Shown: positions 53,741 through 63,445, numbered from the stretch's first letter. The stretch is DNA of 64,000 nucleotides from Myxococcaceae bacterium (GCA_019694575.1 JAIBBR010000004.1:1-64000), one strand, 5' to 3'. Notes: generated from the letters alone by a model not told the origin. Translations and numbers: made by a program.

Positions 53741-55383
53741 GGAATACCGTCTGAGGCGACGTACACTCCCTGTTTGCCCTGCTCAGACATGATGTACGCG
53801 GCCTTGCTGCCATCAGGAGCGACGAAGAGCGCCGGCACCTTCACCAGCTGATCCAACGTTTTCCGCTCCTGGCTCTTCAAATTGTAAACCGCGACGTCGT
53901 ACACATCGCCCTGGGTGCGCGCGTATGTCACCAGCACGCGGGGGCCTTCCGCGGCCGGTTTAAAGCTAAAAATGCCTTCGACTGCTTTGCGCGGAGGCTC
54001 TTTGAGCTTCGCCACTTCGACCGTGTGCAGATCGCACGCGCGGCCATTGCGAATGCAGCCCGTGCGAAACATCAGGTACTGATCGTCGGCAGAGAACAGG
54101 TAACCATATACCCCCTGCTGCACCCGGTACGGCTGCTCGGCGCTGCCCAGGCTGTGCACCATCAAGTCGACTGAATAGAGCGGCTTGAAGAAGCGCTCTA
54201 CGAAGGCCAGCGTCTTGCCATCGTTGCTCCATACGTAGCCTGGTACCCTCTCGCCCAACGACTTGGCTGGCCCCTCGAGCGGTAGCGACGCCACCATCAA
54301 CGTACCCTGCCCCAAGGTGCCGCCTTGCGTGTCTGACATGCTGTAGTTCTTCAGAAACGCGATGCCGTTTGAAGCAGGGGCAAAATTCACCACGTCGACC
54401 CGTTCGCCAATTTTCTTGCCCGGGCTGCCATCAGCCGCGCCGACCATCAACGCGCCCAAGTTGCTGGTGCCCTTGTAGCCTTCGACACGCGCCAACCAGC
54501 GGCTGTCGGGCGAAAAGGCGAAATAATTCGTGGCCACCGCCACTGTCTTCGACTTGGTCGTCGCGGTGTCGGCGAGCTGCAGATCATAAAAGCCCGGCGA
54601 CTGCACGCTCGCGGTGGCAAATGCCACGTAGCGCGAGTCGGGTGACACTTTGAAATCACCCACCCGATCACCCAACTTCTTCGGAGCGCTGCCACCTTCG
54701 ACACCCACCTGGTACAACCCACCGGCCGACGTCAGCTTGCGCTTGAAGTAAACCTGCTTGCCGTCAGGAGCGAACTCGGCCACCGTCACGTCAGCGGCGA
54801 GATCGCGAAAGGGGCCCGCCGGGAGCACGCCCACTTTGAGTGTGCCGTCGTCGACGAAAGCCACCTGCCGGCCGTCTTTGCTGCCCACCACATACGTCAC
54901 GACGCTGCCGAGTTTCACCGGCTCAGCTTTAGCGTCGTTCAAGTCAACCGCACGCAGCTCGCCCGATTGCGCCGACACGTTATAGCCGACGAGAAAAAGC
55001 ACCCAGCGCGAATCGCCGGTGAACAAATAGCCACCCGGCATGTTGGTAATACCCGACCCCAACTTGCGCGCCTCACCGCCGGCCGTCGATACCGCATACA
55101 ACGTGCCCAACCGCATCACCGGAGGAATGCCGTCAAGCCGTGGTTTCTGCGCATCGAGCAGGTAGGTGACAAACCTGCCGTCGGGCGTGGCGCGCAAATC
55201 AATGCCGTCGCCCGGGGCCACTTGCTTGCCCAACCCACCCACCACCTCGCCTTTCTTCCCCGACGGTGCCGCGCCACCGCTGCGAATGGTGCCGTCTGAC
55301 GATTGGCAACTGGTGGTACAACCGCTTAGCCATGCGACGCACACCGACGCTGTGATCCACCGCGAGTGGCGGCTGCTGCTCAT
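53737..55383 (-). CDS. Beta-propeller (TolB/PD40-like) lipoprotein
   Basis: A 548-residue predicted lipoprotein with lipobox WLSGC. The rest consists of repeated blades with signatures like [22 protein letters not shown] and [11 protein letters not shown], characteristic of PD40/WD40-type propellers. A periplasmic role similar to TolB is possible, and it lies near the ExbB/ExbD genes, but no peptidoglycan partner is seen. The ATG overlaps the trmFO stop (ATGA). The TAG stop lies in the palindromic element, so the C-terminus ([12 protein letters not shown]) may have been changed by insertion. Confidence 0.82.
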   Translation of the reverse strand: MSSSRHSRWITASVCVAWLSGCTTSCQSSDGTIRSGGAAPSGKKGEVVGGLGKQVAPGDGIDLRATPDGRFVTYLLDAQKPRLDGIPPVMRLGTLYAVSTAGGEARKLGSGITNMPGGYLFTGDSRWVLFLVGYNVSAQSGELRAVDLNDAKAEPVKLGSVVTYVVGSKDGRQVAFVDDGTLKVGVLPAGPFRDLAADVTVAEFAPDGKQVYFKRKLTSAGGLYQVGVEGGSAPKKLGDRVGDFKVSPDSRYVAFATASVQSPGFYDLQLADTATTKSKTVAVATNYFAFSPDSRWLARVEGYKGTSNLGALMVGAADGSPGKKIGERVDVVNFAPASNGIAFLKNYSMSDTQGGTLGQGTLMVASLPLEGPAKSLGERVPGYVWSNDGKTLAFVERFFKPLYSVDLMVHSLGSAEQPYRVQQGVYGYLFSADDQYLMFRTGCIRNGRACDLHTVEVAKLKEPPRKAVEGIFSFKPAAEGPRVLVTYARTQGDVYDVAVYNLKSQERKTLDQLVKVPALFVAPDGSKAAYIMSEQGKQGVYVASDGIP

Positions 55384-56759
55384 TGATTCGCTCCCATGAC
55401 GGGCGATGCAACGTCGCCCGTGGCAGGCACAAAGTCTCTACCTTCGAAGGATTGCTTCCACGAAGCAAACGCTGACTGCGCTCGCGTGGCATAGGCCGCC
55501 CGCTTGTTTGCCTTCTTCATTCGTTCAGGCAACGCGGGAAAAAGCCCAAACGTCACATTGGTCGGCTGGTATGGAGCGCCTTCGACATGCACTTCACCCG
55601 TCACGTGGCGGTAGAGCGCCCCCATCGCCGTCTCGGCAGGAGGCGGAACGAAAGGCTTGCCGAAAATACGCGCCACCACCGAGAGCGCCACCCAAAAGCC
55701 GCTCGCTGACGACTCGACGTAGCCTTCGACCCCCGTCATCTGCCCCGCAAAAAACAGCCGTGGCTCGGCACGCAACGAACCGTCAGCAGACAACAGCCGC
55801 GGAGAATCGAGAAACGTGTTGCGGTGAATTTGCCCCAACCGCAGCCATTCAGCGTTCTGCAACCCGGGAATCATGGCGAAAATGCGCTTTTGCTCTGGCC
55901 ATGAAAGCCGGGTTTGAAAGCCGACCAAGTTGTAAGCCGTGCCATCGCGGTTTTCTTGCCGCAGCTGCACCACCGCATGCGGGCGGCGGCCCGTGCGCGG
56001 GTCGGTCAAGCCCACCGGCTTCATCGGGCCAAACGCCAGCACTTGCTCGCCACGCTCTGCCATCACTTCTACCGGCAGACACCCTTCGAAATATTTGGGT
56101 TCCTCGAAGGCATGCGGCGTCACCTTGGCGCCATTGCGTACCGCCTCAACGAACGCCACGTACTCTTCTTTATTGAGCGGCAAGTTGACGTAGTCGTCTC
56201 CACCGCCTTTGCCGTAGCGGCTCTGCCGAAAAGCGATCGTCATGTCGACAGAATCGGCTGAAACAATCGGCGCGATGGCATCGTAAAAATAAAGCTTTTC
56301 ACCCAGGTACGGCTGCAAAGCCTGGGTCAACGCTTCTGAAGTGAGTGGCCCCGTCGCCACCACCACCATGCCCTCGGGAAGCGTGGTGACTTCTTCTGCC
56401 ACCAATGTCACACGACCGGTGGAAAGCAAACGACGCTTCACTTCGGCCGAAAAACCGTCGCGATCAACGGCCAACGCGTCACCCGCCGGCACACGGTGCG
56501 CGTCAGCGCTGCCCAAAATCAGCGAGCCTAGTTCGCGCAGCTCGCGGTGCAGCATGCCGATGGCGCTCTCGGGGTTGTCAGAACGCATCGAGTTCGAGCA
56601 CACCAATTCAGCCGGCTCATTGCTCTGGTGCGCGGGCGAACGGCGCACCGGCTTTTGCTCGAGCAAGCGCACGTCAATGCCACGCTTGGCCAGCTGATAC
56701 GCGCATTCAGAGCCAGCCAGGCCCGCTCCCACCACGGTGACTTTGGGTGTCGTCGTCAT
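55380..56759 (-). CDS. trmFO: Methylenetetrahydrofolate-tRNA-(uracil54-C5)-methyltransferase
   Basis: A folate/FAD-dependent enzyme making ribothymidine at position 54 of tRNA. The 459-residue protein has FAD motif [12 protein letters not shown], catalytic Cys54 in [10 protein letters not shown] and Cys227 in [13 protein letters not shown], and a C-terminal FGLFPALPE. It is a Firmicute-type alternative to TrmA and is known in Deltaproteobacteria. It depends on methylene-THF, the metabolite made by gcv and folD in this window. The stop overlaps the propeller lipoprotein start. Confidence 0.97.
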   Translation of the reverse strand: MTTTPKVTVVGAGLAGSECAYQLAKRGIDVRLLEQKPVRRSPAHQSNEPAELVCSNSMRSDNPESAIGMLHRELRELGSLILGSADAHRVPAGDALAVDRDGFSAEVKRRLLSTGRVTLVAEEVTTLPEGMVVVATGPLTSEALTQALQPYLGEKLYFYDAIAPIVSADSVDMTIAFRQSRYGKGGGDDYVNLPLNKEEYVAFVEAVRNGAKVTPHAFEEPKYFEGCLPVEVMAERGEQVLAFGPMKPVGLTDPRTGRRPHAVVQLRQENRDGTAYNLVGFQTRLSWPEQKRIFAMIPGLQNAEWLRLGQIHRNTFLDSPRLLSADGSLRAEPRLFFAGQMTGVEGYVESSASGFWVALSVVARIFGKPFVPPPAETAMGALYRHVTGEVHVEGAPYQPTNVTFGLFPALPERMKKANKRAAYATRAQSAFASWKQSFEGRDFVPATGDVASPVMGANQ

Positions 56760-56828
56760 GGCAGGTGCCTTACGTCAAAGACTGCCGCAAACCTAGGGTC
56801 GCGCGTCAACGCCGGTAAGACTGGCCGC

Positions 56829-57407
56829 CTATTGATCTTTGGTGACGACGATAAAGCGGTAGTTGCCGAGCTCGTTCTGACCCGCAGTGTAGAGCACCGA
56901 CAGCAGCAGATCGTAAGGAATGCGCTTGTCGCCAATGACCGACAGCTCACCTGTAAAGGGTGCGTTCGGGTTGCGTTCGGCAATGAATTTCAGCTTCTCG
57001 ACTTCTTTCTTCAGCGCGTCGTTGAGCGGCACCACCGTACGGCCGCTCAGATCTTTGGCCTGCAACGCGGCGTTGATCAAGTCGACCTTTTTCTTGTCAC
57101 CGACCAAAATCGACTTGGTGGTAATCGTCACCGACACTGTGTCTTTCGGCGCGACACGGGTGCTCGACACGGGAATGCGAATGTCTTCAGACTGCGTCAT
57201 CGACACCGACGACGACGCGTAAGACTTGAGCAAGAACACCAAGATGATGGTCATCATGTCCATCATCGCGGTGATGTTGAGCTCCTTAATCTCGCCTTCG
57301 GCCTCGCGCTCCTTGCGGCGCTTACGGCTAAGCGCCTTACGCAGCATCATTCGCTGACGGTCATCGTCATCGATCTCAACCGCAGAATTGGGGGCTTTGG
57401 TGGCCAT
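56829..57407 (-). CDS. ExbD/TolR-family transport protein, second copy (AglS-like)
   Basis: A 192-residue inner-membrane protein of the proton-channel stator family. After a charged N-terminus rich in Arg/Lys/Glu comes one transmembrane helix (about 45-65) with the proton-carrying Asp50 in NITAMMDMMTIILVF. The periplasmic domain (about 70-192) has ExbD-like beta-alpha strands. The start shares one base with the exbD stop upstream (TAATG). Together with the two preceding genes it forms an ExbB1:ExbD2-type set reminiscent of AglR-AglQ-AglS of Myxococcus gliding motility; this analogy is inference. Confidence 0.88.
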   Translation of the reverse strand: MATKAPNSAVEIDDDDRQRMMLRKALSRKRRKEREAEGEIKELNITAMMDMMTIILVFLLKSYASSSVSMTQSEDIRIPVSSTRVAPKDTVSVTITTKSILVGDKKKVDLINAALQAKDLSGRTVVPLNDALKKEVEKLKFIAERNPNAPFTGELSVIGDKRIPYDLLLSVLYTAGQNELGNYRFIVVTKDQ

Positions 57408-57949
57408 TAGTAAGTCGACAAAGTCACGTCGGGGAAAAGCAATTTGCGGTCAGCCGTTTCACGCGTTGCGTCCATCGCGGCGACCAGAATTTCATATTCC
57501 ACCTGAGGGTCCGCGGCCATGATCACCTTGGTCTCAGTGGGAAACGCCTTCTTGATTTCCATCATCTGCGCGGTGAGCGCGGGAAAATTGTAGGTACCGT
57601 CGGCGTTTTTCGGAATCGTCGGAGGACTTTGACCAGGCACCGGGGGCTGCGCACCTTCGGTCTGGCCAGGGAGCACCCCTCCCGTCGCCGCCACATAGAA
57701 ACCGTTCTTGGCGATCGAAACGTTGAGCGTCAGCTGCTTGTCGGGGTTCTCACTGTCCATACCGGCAGAAGGGCCGCCGTAACTCGGGCTGTTCACATTC
57801 AAGATGCCGAACGTGGCCAAACCGGTAATCGACATCAGCATGAAGATGATCAAGTTCATGAGGATATCGAGGTAAGGGACGATGTTGAGCTCGCCCGTCT
57901 CTTCTTCCTCTTTGGGTCTGATCTTCCGCTTTGAGAAGTAGATCGCCAT
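57407..57949 (-). CDS. ExbD/TolR-family transport protein, first copy (AglQ-like)
   Basis: A 180-residue inner-membrane protein with a single transmembrane helix (about 22-50) carrying the essential Asp28 in NIVPYLDILMNLIIFM. A Pro/Gly-rich linker (PGQTEGAQPPVPGQSPPT) leads into an ExbD-like periplasmic domain ending with DATRETADRKLLFPDV. The two ExbD copies are clearly diverged in the periplasmic parts, so they are not a recent duplication. It lies 50 bases after exbB on the same strand. Confidence 0.88.
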   Translation of the reverse strand: MAIYFSKRKIRPKEEEETGELNIVPYLDILMNLIIFMLMSITGLATFGILNVNSPSYGGPSAGMDSENPDKQLTLNVSIAKNGFYVAATGGVLPGQTEGAQPPVPGQSPPTIPKNADGTYNFPALTAQMMEIKKAFPTETKVIMAADPQVEYEILVAAMDATRETADRKLLFPDVTLSTY

Positions 57950-57999
57950 GGAGTCTAAGGTTCCGACAACAAACTGACGGTGGGTGTTCCGTTAGGACC

Positions 58000-58740
58000 T
58001 TATGAAGCCTTCTCGTAGTCCATCGAGCTGGTCTCGCCCGCGTTGCGGCGACCGAGCAAGTTCTCGAGCTTCATCGCGTTGAGCTCGACGACTTCGATCA
58101 TGCGTTTGGCGTACGACATCAAGAACAAGTGACCGACAATGCAGCTCACGGCAATCAAAAGACCGAAGGCCGTGTTGTTCATGGCTTCAGAAATACCTTT
58201 GGAGAGCATGGCCTGCTTCTGATCGGCCGGCACGTTGCCCAAAGACTTAAACGTGTTGATCAAACCGAAGATGGTACCGACGAGGCCGAAGAGCGTGGCG
58301 ACGTTGGCGAGCGACCACAACCAGGGAATGCGCGCCGCGATGTGAGGTGTGTTTTCGAGAATCGACTCTTCAATCGCCTTGGCGACCTCAATTTCGCCGC
58401 GGTTGGCACGGGTCAACCCCGCCCGAATTACCTTGGCCAAGGGGGCGTTGGGGGCGGCACCACAAAGCTTCACGGCGCGGTCGACATTGCCGGTGAGCAC
58501 CAGCTTGGTCACCTGCTCCATGAACGGAGGGGCGTTCAGGTTGTATCGGAACATCAGGGTGAGAATGCGTTCGATCACGACCGCGATCGCGCATGCCATC
58601 CAGAAGATGTTCACGAACATGAACGGACCACCCTCTTTGAAGAATTCTACGAGAGAGTCCATTCCACTGTGTTCTCCTGCCTTGGCGGCCTGCGTAAGCA
58701 CCACGTCGACAAGTTGCTGCACCATCAGGCTGGCGGACAT
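58000..58740 (-). CDS. ExbB/TolQ/MotA-family proton channel protein (AglR-like)
   Basis: A 246-residue membrane protein with about three transmembrane segments: near 38-60 (FMFVNIFWMACAIAVVIERI), 145-170 (ANVATLFGLVGTIFGLINTF) and 190-212 (NTAFGLLIAVSCIVGHLFLM). The GLVGTIFG and the threonine-rich TM3 are family signatures for proton conduction. It would form the pentameric stator around ExbD dimers and convert proton motive force to work across the envelope. A promoter candidate and AGGGGA ribosome binding site precede it. Confidence 0.9.
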   Translation of the reverse strand: MSASLMVQQLVDVVLTQAAKAGEHSGMDSLVEFFKEGGPFMFVNIFWMACAIAVVIERILTLMFRYNLNAPPFMEQVTKLVLTGNVDRAVKLCGAAPNAPLAKVIRAGLTRANRGEIEVAKAIEESILENTPHIAARIPWLWSLANVATLFGLVGTIFGLINTFKSLGNVPADQKQAMLSKGISEAMNNTAFGLLIAVSCIVGHLFLMSYAKRMIEVVELNAMKLENLLGRRNAGETSSMDYEKAS

Positions 58741-58796
58741 TGACTTGTGTTCCCCTTCGCTCGTTCACGGAGCGGCGCGGTAGTAAACCCGTGAGG

Positions 58797-58825
58797 TTTT
58801 TAGTTTGCGGTTCATGACACGTCAA
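58797..58825 (-). promoter_or_regulatory. Sigma-70-like promoter candidate for the exbB-exbD-exbD set
   Basis: On the minus strand TTGACG (58820-58825) and TAAAAA (58797-58802) are separated by exactly 17 bases, about 50 bases before the exbB start. The -35 box is one mismatch from consensus; the -10 box matches four of six. It lies in the 114-base gap after dprA, so the motor genes may be transcribed separately. Myxobacterial promoters are often weak matches, so this needs start-site mapping. Confidence 0.45.
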
Positions 58826-58854
58826 CAAATGGCTTTAACGAAACGCCTTTTAGA

Positions 58855-60006
58855 TCAGATCTTTTCGTAGCGCCGACCTGGCCGCTGCACCACCCACCCT
58901 GCGAGCTCGAGCTCGCACAACGCGCTCGAAAGCTCCGCTGAACCCGCCCCCCATTTGGCATCGAGCGCATCAAAGTCCTGCGGGTGCTTGGTAAGCAAAG
59001 AAAAAGCGCGTTGGGCGGCCGATGAAAAATCTTCGAGCTTGCCTTGCACCACGGTTTGCTCCAGGGGGCCCGCTCGCAAACCGGTGAGCCCCAGCGCTTG
59101 CGCTGCGCCTTCGACGTCGAAGCAAATGCGCGCATGCCCGTCGCGAATGAGCGCCAGACAACCTTGTGCCGAAGGGTTATGGGGGTCTCCCGGCATCGCG
59201 AGCAGCACGCGGCCTTGCTCTACCGCGTAGCGCGCGGTGTGCAACGCGCCCGAGGTTTCGCCTGCGCGCAAAACAAGCACCGCGTCAGACGCGCCTGAAA
59301 TCAACCGGTTTCTTCGAGGAAACGTGCTCTTGTCACCACGCCGGCCCGGAGGAAACTCAGAAAAGTAAGTGCCACCGCCATCGCGCACGTGCGGCCATAA
59401 CTCACGTTGCGAAGCGTCGAGCTCGTCAAGGCCGCTGCCCATGAAGGCCCACGTTTCACCGTGCGCGGCGAGAGCTCCGTGATGGCACGCTTGATCAATG
59501 CCCTCGGCGGCCCCCGAAACCACGCCCGCCCCACGGGCCGCCACTTCGAAAGCAAACGCACGCGCGAACTGATTGAAACCTTGGTTGGGGTGACGGGTGC
59601 CAACCATCGCCAAGCGGCGGCGAGAACGCCCGTTCGCTCCTGGCCCCCAGTGAAAAAGCAACGGCGGCGCGTCATTCACCGTCGCAAGGTTGGGTGGGTA
59701 AGCCGCGTCATCTTTGAAGGCGACCTGAATTTCTGCGCGCTGTAGCCGGGTTTGTGCTTCCGCCGCGATGTCTTCGAGTTTGGCGTAAGGCGCCAACGAT
59801 GTTTTGGCTTGCGGCCGCAAGGCGACTGCGTTCGCCCATTCTGCAATTGGCACATCGAGCAACGCCTCGAGCGAATAAAACGTTTCTTCGAGTGCCGCGA
59901 GTGTCTTTGGCCCAATGCCCTGAACGCACCACAACCCCAACAACGCCCGTTTCCCGTTCACGATACGCGTCGTAGCGCAGCGGGCTGACATCGATTTTCG
60001 AAACAA
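58855..60006 (-). CDS. dprA: DNA processing protein DprA
   Basis: A RecA loader that protects incoming single-stranded DNA in natural transformation. The 383-residue frame has an N-terminal helix-hairpin segment (WCVQGIGPKTLAALEETFY), a Rossmann core with VGTRHPNQG, VVSGAAEGIDQACHHGAL and FPRRNRLISGASDAVLVL, and a C-terminal winged-helix (ALCELELAGWVVQRPGRRYE). The start may be nearer GTG at 59961, which precedes NGKRALLGLW, as the first 15 residues look atypical. No competence pilus genes are in this window. Confidence 0.92.
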   Translation of the reverse strand: MFRKSMSARCATTRIVNGKRALLGLWCVQGIGPKTLAALEETFYSLEALLDVPIAEWANAVALRPQAKTSLAPYAKLEDIAAEAQTRLQRAEIQVAFKDDAAYPPNLATVNDAPPLLFHWGPGANGRSRRRLAMVGTRHPNQGFNQFARAFAFEVAARGAGVVSGAAEGIDQACHHGALAAHGETWAFMGSGLDELDASQRELWPHVRDGGGTYFSEFPPGRRGDKSTFPRRNRLISGASDAVLVLRAGETSGALHTARYAVEQGRVLLAMPGDPHNPSAQGCLALIRDGHARICFDVEGAAQALGLTGLRAGPLEQTVVQGKLEDFSSAAQRAFSLLTKHPQDFDALDAKWGAGSAELSSALCELELAGWVVQRPGRRYEKI

Positions 60007-60135
60007 CGCGCTTCAAGGTGCGTGCTGACAATGGCTGCCGACCCGGCATGCTCGCCAAAGCCGCCTCGAAAACACGCGCTCGGCCCGTCTTGTCACCTGC
60101 AAAAACGAAAAATGGGTAAGTCCGACACCGTCGTC

Positions 60136-60627
60136 CTACTTCGTCGGCAACCGCGTAAACGGAGGGCTGAACCAGTCTCCGCCGCTCTTTAGCGCCACCA
60201 CTTGCGCGGTCTGCGGGTCGACCAAGGTAATCACCTCTTTGCTCTGACGGCCCCAGACGTTGTCTTTGAACTGGGCGGCGATCAGATCTTTACCGTTCAC
60301 ATTGATGAAATGCGTCTCTTCAGGCCAAAACGCTTGGCCTTCTTTGACACCATTCGCGGCACTGTATTGCCCGGTCGCCACTTCCGACGCGGCGAGCACC
60401 GCATCGCGAATGTTTTCGGGGTAATTCAAAATCTGTCCGTCTTCCCGAATGAGCGGAGAGCTTTTCGTCGTCACGGACTGCGCCGTTTTGCGCACGCCGT
60501 CGACCTCACCTCTGGTGTCGGCAAAGAACGAATTGAGCCGTTGCTCGACGTTCTTGTTCAACGTGAAGCTGCCCTTCGGCGCTGCGTACTCCGTATACTG
60601 CGCGTTTACCTGCCCTCGAATCTGCAT
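60136..60627 (-). CDS. Conserved-looking hypothetical protein
   Basis: A 163-residue protein I do not recognise. It has no signal peptide, no membrane segment and no cysteine. Its C-terminal half (VNGKDLIAAQFKDNVWGRQS, then VITLVDPQTAQVVALKSGGD) resembles a small beta-rich domain. Start support is strong: AGAGGTGA lies five bases before the ATG at 60627. It is divergent from the GNAT gene with a 142-base shared upstream region and is 129 bases from dprA. Function unknown. Confidence 0.62.
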   Translation of the reverse strand: MQIRGQVNAQYTEYAAPKGSFTLNKNVEQRLNSFFADTRGEVDGVRKTAQSVTTKSSPLIREDGQILNYPENIRDAVLAASEVATGQYSAANGVKEGQAFWPEETHFINVNGKDLIAAQFKDNVWGRQSKEVITLVDPQTAQVVALKSGGDWFSPPFTRLPTK

Positions 60628-60769
60628 GGTTCACCTCTTAAAAAGGGTTTGACGGCCGTGAGCGTGCCGACGCATAGAACGCCTCACAAGGTCGAAAGTC
60701 ATCACTCCACCAAATGAGAAAACGTGGGGCTCCTCCTGTGCCCGGCCGCTCAATTAGGGTGCTCCCGCC

Positions 60770-61321
60770 ATGAAAGCGTTGTTTCACACGGCTCGACTGA
60801 CCCTCTCGCCCATCGCGAAGACCGATCTCGAAGACTTGTGGCCCCATACTTCGAACCCCGAGCTCCCTCGGCACATGACTTGGGCAGCGCACAGCGAACG
60901 TGCACAGACCCTCGCCTTCATCGAGCAGTCAATGCGTCTTGGCGACCAAGGCACGGCAGTGGTGTGGGTCTTACGAGAACACGGCGAGTTTCGCGGCGTG
61001 GTCGGTTTACACGACATTCAGCGGCAGCACCTGGCCTGGCAGCTCGACAAAGCCGAGCTGGGTTACTGGGTGGTTCCCGCTGCACACGGCAAAGGCTTCG
61101 CCACCGAAGCGGCGCGCGCGCTGCTCAAGCACGGCTTCGAAACATTGGCCCTGCACAAAATCGAAGTGCACACCGTCGACGAGAACAAAGCCTCAGTCAG
61201 CGTGATCGAAAAACTCGGCTTTCGTTTCGTCGGCGAACAACGCCAGCACCTCAACCGGCACGGGCGCTGGTGGAACTTGCTCGCCTACGAGCTGTTGGCC
61301 GACGACTGGAAAAAACCTTAA
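60770..61321 (+). CDS. GNAT-family N-acetyltransferase (RimJ/RimL type)
   Basis: A 183-residue acetyltransferase using acetyl-CoA. It begins with TARLTLSPIAKTDLEDLW, typical of the RimJ/RimL branch, and has the acetyl-CoA binding loop AAHGKGFATEAARALL and the C-terminal NKASVSVIEKLGFRFVGE. These enzymes acetylate ribosomal protein N-termini, antibiotics or amino acids; the substrate is not evident. It is the only plus-strand gene in the last 18 kb and overlaps the convergent LysM gene by four bases. Confidence 0.88.
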   Translation: MKALFHTARLTLSPIAKTDLEDLWPHTSNPELPRHMTWAAHSERAQTLAFIEQSMRLGDQGTAVVWVLREHGEFRGVVGLHDIQRQHLAWQLDKAELGYWVVPAAHGKGFATEAARALLKHGFETLALHKIEVHTVDENKASVSVIEKLGFRFVGEQRQHLNRHGRWWNLLAYELLADDWKKP

Positions 61322-62559
61322 CGGGCCGCGCGCGGCGCATTGCCACCGGCGGCGCGCATTTCCAACACGTCACCCGTCACCAACTCACGCAGAGAACGCA
61401 CAATCAAACACGTCGACGCTTTGGTCTTCACGTCAACCGTCATGCACATGCCGACGTCTTCTTTCGGAAAGTGCTCGTCACGCAGCGTAGGCCGGTAGAG
61501 AACGCCTTCGGCCGTGTTGTCCTGTTGGCGCACCACGACGAATGTATTGCCGGGCAGCACGCCGTCATCACTGCCCTTGTCGATAACCACCATGTGGTGC
61601 TCGGCGTAGGTGGTCAAAAACGGAGTTAACTGCCCTACCAACATGGCAGTGATGTTGCGATCGTTCGGCCGTATCGTGATGGTACGGGTGAGCGACTCGC
61701 CATAAGGCCCAATCAAGTCACCGCGGCGCACTTCGTCGAAGGTATTCAAGATCTGCAGCGTCAACATGGTGTTGTTGCCGGCGCGCAGCGACTTCGCGGT
61801 ACCCAAAATGTGCGTCATGTAACCAATGCGGTCACCCGTGATGGGGTGCACCACTTCACCTGCGGGGCGAAAAATAATGTACCCGTCGCCAATCTTGCCG
61901 GCAGCCTTACGGGTGAACTCAACGTAGGCAGTGTCGGGGTAGCTCAACATCGTCGCTTCGGCGAACGAACCGACAATGTGGCCTGCCTCTTCAATTTCTT
62001 TCGCGGTGACAAAACCGGTCGTCTTCACCGTAGTGGTGGCTTGCGGTTGGTAGCCGATTTTTCCCGCCACCAGCACGCCGTCATCGTTGTTGTCGTACAT
62101 TGAGTCGTCATCTCCGCCTGACGAAGCCGTGCCCACTTCAACCTCGGTCGGCACTTCTTCGCCCGACGACATGAAACGCACCATGTTGCCCGGGTAGATC
62201 CAATGGGGGTTGGCGATCTCGGGGTTGTATGACCAGACCTTCGGCCAATACCAAGGGCTGCCCATGTACTTCTGCGACAGCTCCCACAACGTGTCTCCGC
62301 GCTCGACTGTGTGCGCCGCGCCCGTGCCTGCGCTCGGTGTCTTCGCCGCATCGGTGCGCCCCGGTAACACTTCGGCTCCGCCCGACTCGTCAGAAGGCGC
62401 TGACGTGTCTTCTGACGCGCCCTCTTCGTCAGCAGGTGGCGCTTTTTTCGCCGCGGCCTTCGCCTTGCCGGTCGCCGCTTGTGCCACCACCACCTGCGCC
62501 CGAGCCGACCACCCGAACGTCATGACCACGACAGCGGCGGAAAGAATTACGTTTCGCAT
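61318..62559 (-). CDS. LysM-domain periplasmic protein
   Basis: A 413-residue secreted protein. The ATG at 62559 has GGAGCC upstream and starts the signal peptide (MRNVILSAAVVVMTFGWSARA-Q); a longer frame to 62682 would lie in the neighbouring gene. After an Ala/Lys/acidic linker, a LysM domain at about residues 85-135 (HTVERGDTLWELSQKYMGSP) binds peptidoglycan. The remainder is beta-rich with segments NTMLTLQILNTFDEVRRGDL and VVIDKGSDDGVLPGNTFVVV, seen in LysM proteins of Myxococcota. It follows the CpoB-like lipoprotein gene after 13 bases. Confidence 0.85.
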   Translation of the reverse strand: MRNVILSAAVVVMTFGWSARAQVVVAQAATGKAKAAAKKAPPADEEGASEDTSAPSDESGGAEVLPGRTDAAKTPSAGTGAAHTVERGDTLWELSQKYMGSPWYWPKVWSYNPEIANPHWIYPGNMVRFMSSGEEVPTEVEVGTASSGGDDDSMYDNNDDGVLVAGKIGYQPQATTTVKTTGFVTAKEIEEAGHIVGSFAEATMLSYPDTAYVEFTRKAAGKIGDGYIIFRPAGEVVHPITGDRIGYMTHILGTAKSLRAGNNTMLTLQILNTFDEVRRGDLIGPYGESLTRTITIRPNDRNITAMLVGQLTPFLTTYAEHHMVVIDKGSDDGVLPGNTFVVVRQQDNTAEGVLYRPTLRDEHFPKEDVGMCMTVDVKTKASTCLIVRSLRELVTGDVLEMRAAGGNAPRAAR

Positions 62560-62572
62560 TGACGGCTCCGGT

Positions 62573-63355
62573 TCAAGGAGAAGCAGCAGGGTTGGGCAAC
62601 GACGACAGCCGCGAACGGGCAGCTTGGGCAGCAGGTGTGTCAGGCCAGTCTTTGACAATGCGCTGGTACGCCTTGCGCGCATCGGCCGGTTGATTCATTT
62701 TGGTACGGCACTCGGCCAGCTTGAGCAGCGCGTCGACCACCGCGTCACCCGCCGGGTATTTTTTGGCCACCGACTCGAATGCGGTCGCGGCGTCTTCGAA
62801 ATCGTTCAACCCCATGTACCCAAGGCCTGAAAAATAGAGCGCGTTGTCAGCCTTGGCGTGTTGCGGCGCTTCGACGGCGAACTGCTGCAGCTGCGCGATA
62901 CCACCTTCGACATTGCCGGTCTTCAAGGCATTGACGGCATTGTTAAACACCATGTCGCCGCGTTCACCGTCACCCGCGTAAGCAGATTGCGCAGCCGGCA
63001 ACACTTGTTCCAAGCTGCTGATCACTTCGGGCTCGGGTTCGATCACTGCAACAGAAGTGGCCACTTTGGGTGCCGCCTCACGCTTCGGTTTCAACTTCAC
63101 CACCGTCAGCTCAGGCATTGCGTGCGCTTCACTGGCCGCCACTGCATGCCCCGCCGTCGAGAGCGACCCCGACTGCCCGGCCACCGCCTTGTTGCGCTCG
63201 AGCATTTCGATTCGGGCTTCGAGCCGCAAATTGTCACTGCGCAGCGCGCGCACTTCAGCCTGCAGCTCGCTGAGCTCGGGCTTCAACAACGCCGGTGTCG
63301 CGCATGCCGAAAGCGCAACCGGCCCCATGACAATGAATGGTCGAATAGCGCCCAA
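62573..63355 (-). CDS. Coiled-coil/TPR lipoprotein, CpoB (YbgF)-like
   Basis: A 260-residue periplasmic protein. It starts at TTG: a stop codon lies two codons upstream, and starting at the next ATG would lose the signal. The signal is short (GPVALSAC) and the Cys is probably lipidated. Next are a heptad coiled coil (about 28-56; LQAEVRALRSDNLRLEARIE) and C-terminal TPRs (about 130-255; ALYFSGLGYMGLNDFEDAA). This order matches CpoB of the Tol-Pal system, which links outer membrane constriction with wall synthesis. Tol or Pal genes are not adjacent, but ExbB/ExbD genes are nearby. Confidence 0.8.
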   Translation of the reverse strand: MGAIRPFIVMGPVALSACATPALLKPELSELQAEVRALRSDNLRLEARIEMLERNKAVAGQSGSLSTAGHAVAASEAHAMPELTVVKLKPKREAAPKVATSVAVIEPEPEVISSLEQVLPAAQSAYAGDGERGDMVFNNAVNALKTGNVEGGIAQLQQFAVEAPQHAKADNALYFSGLGYMGLNDFEDAATAFESVAKKYPAGDAVVDALLKLAECRTKMNQPADARKAYQRIVKDWPDTPAAQAARSRLSSLPNPAASP

Positions 63356-63445
63356 AGTTTACGGACCTGCATCGCCAAGGGTCAAGAATTCACCTGTGTG
63401 CCGCTACAGGCCTGTGGCGAACCGACCGCGCCGCGCCCTTAAAGC

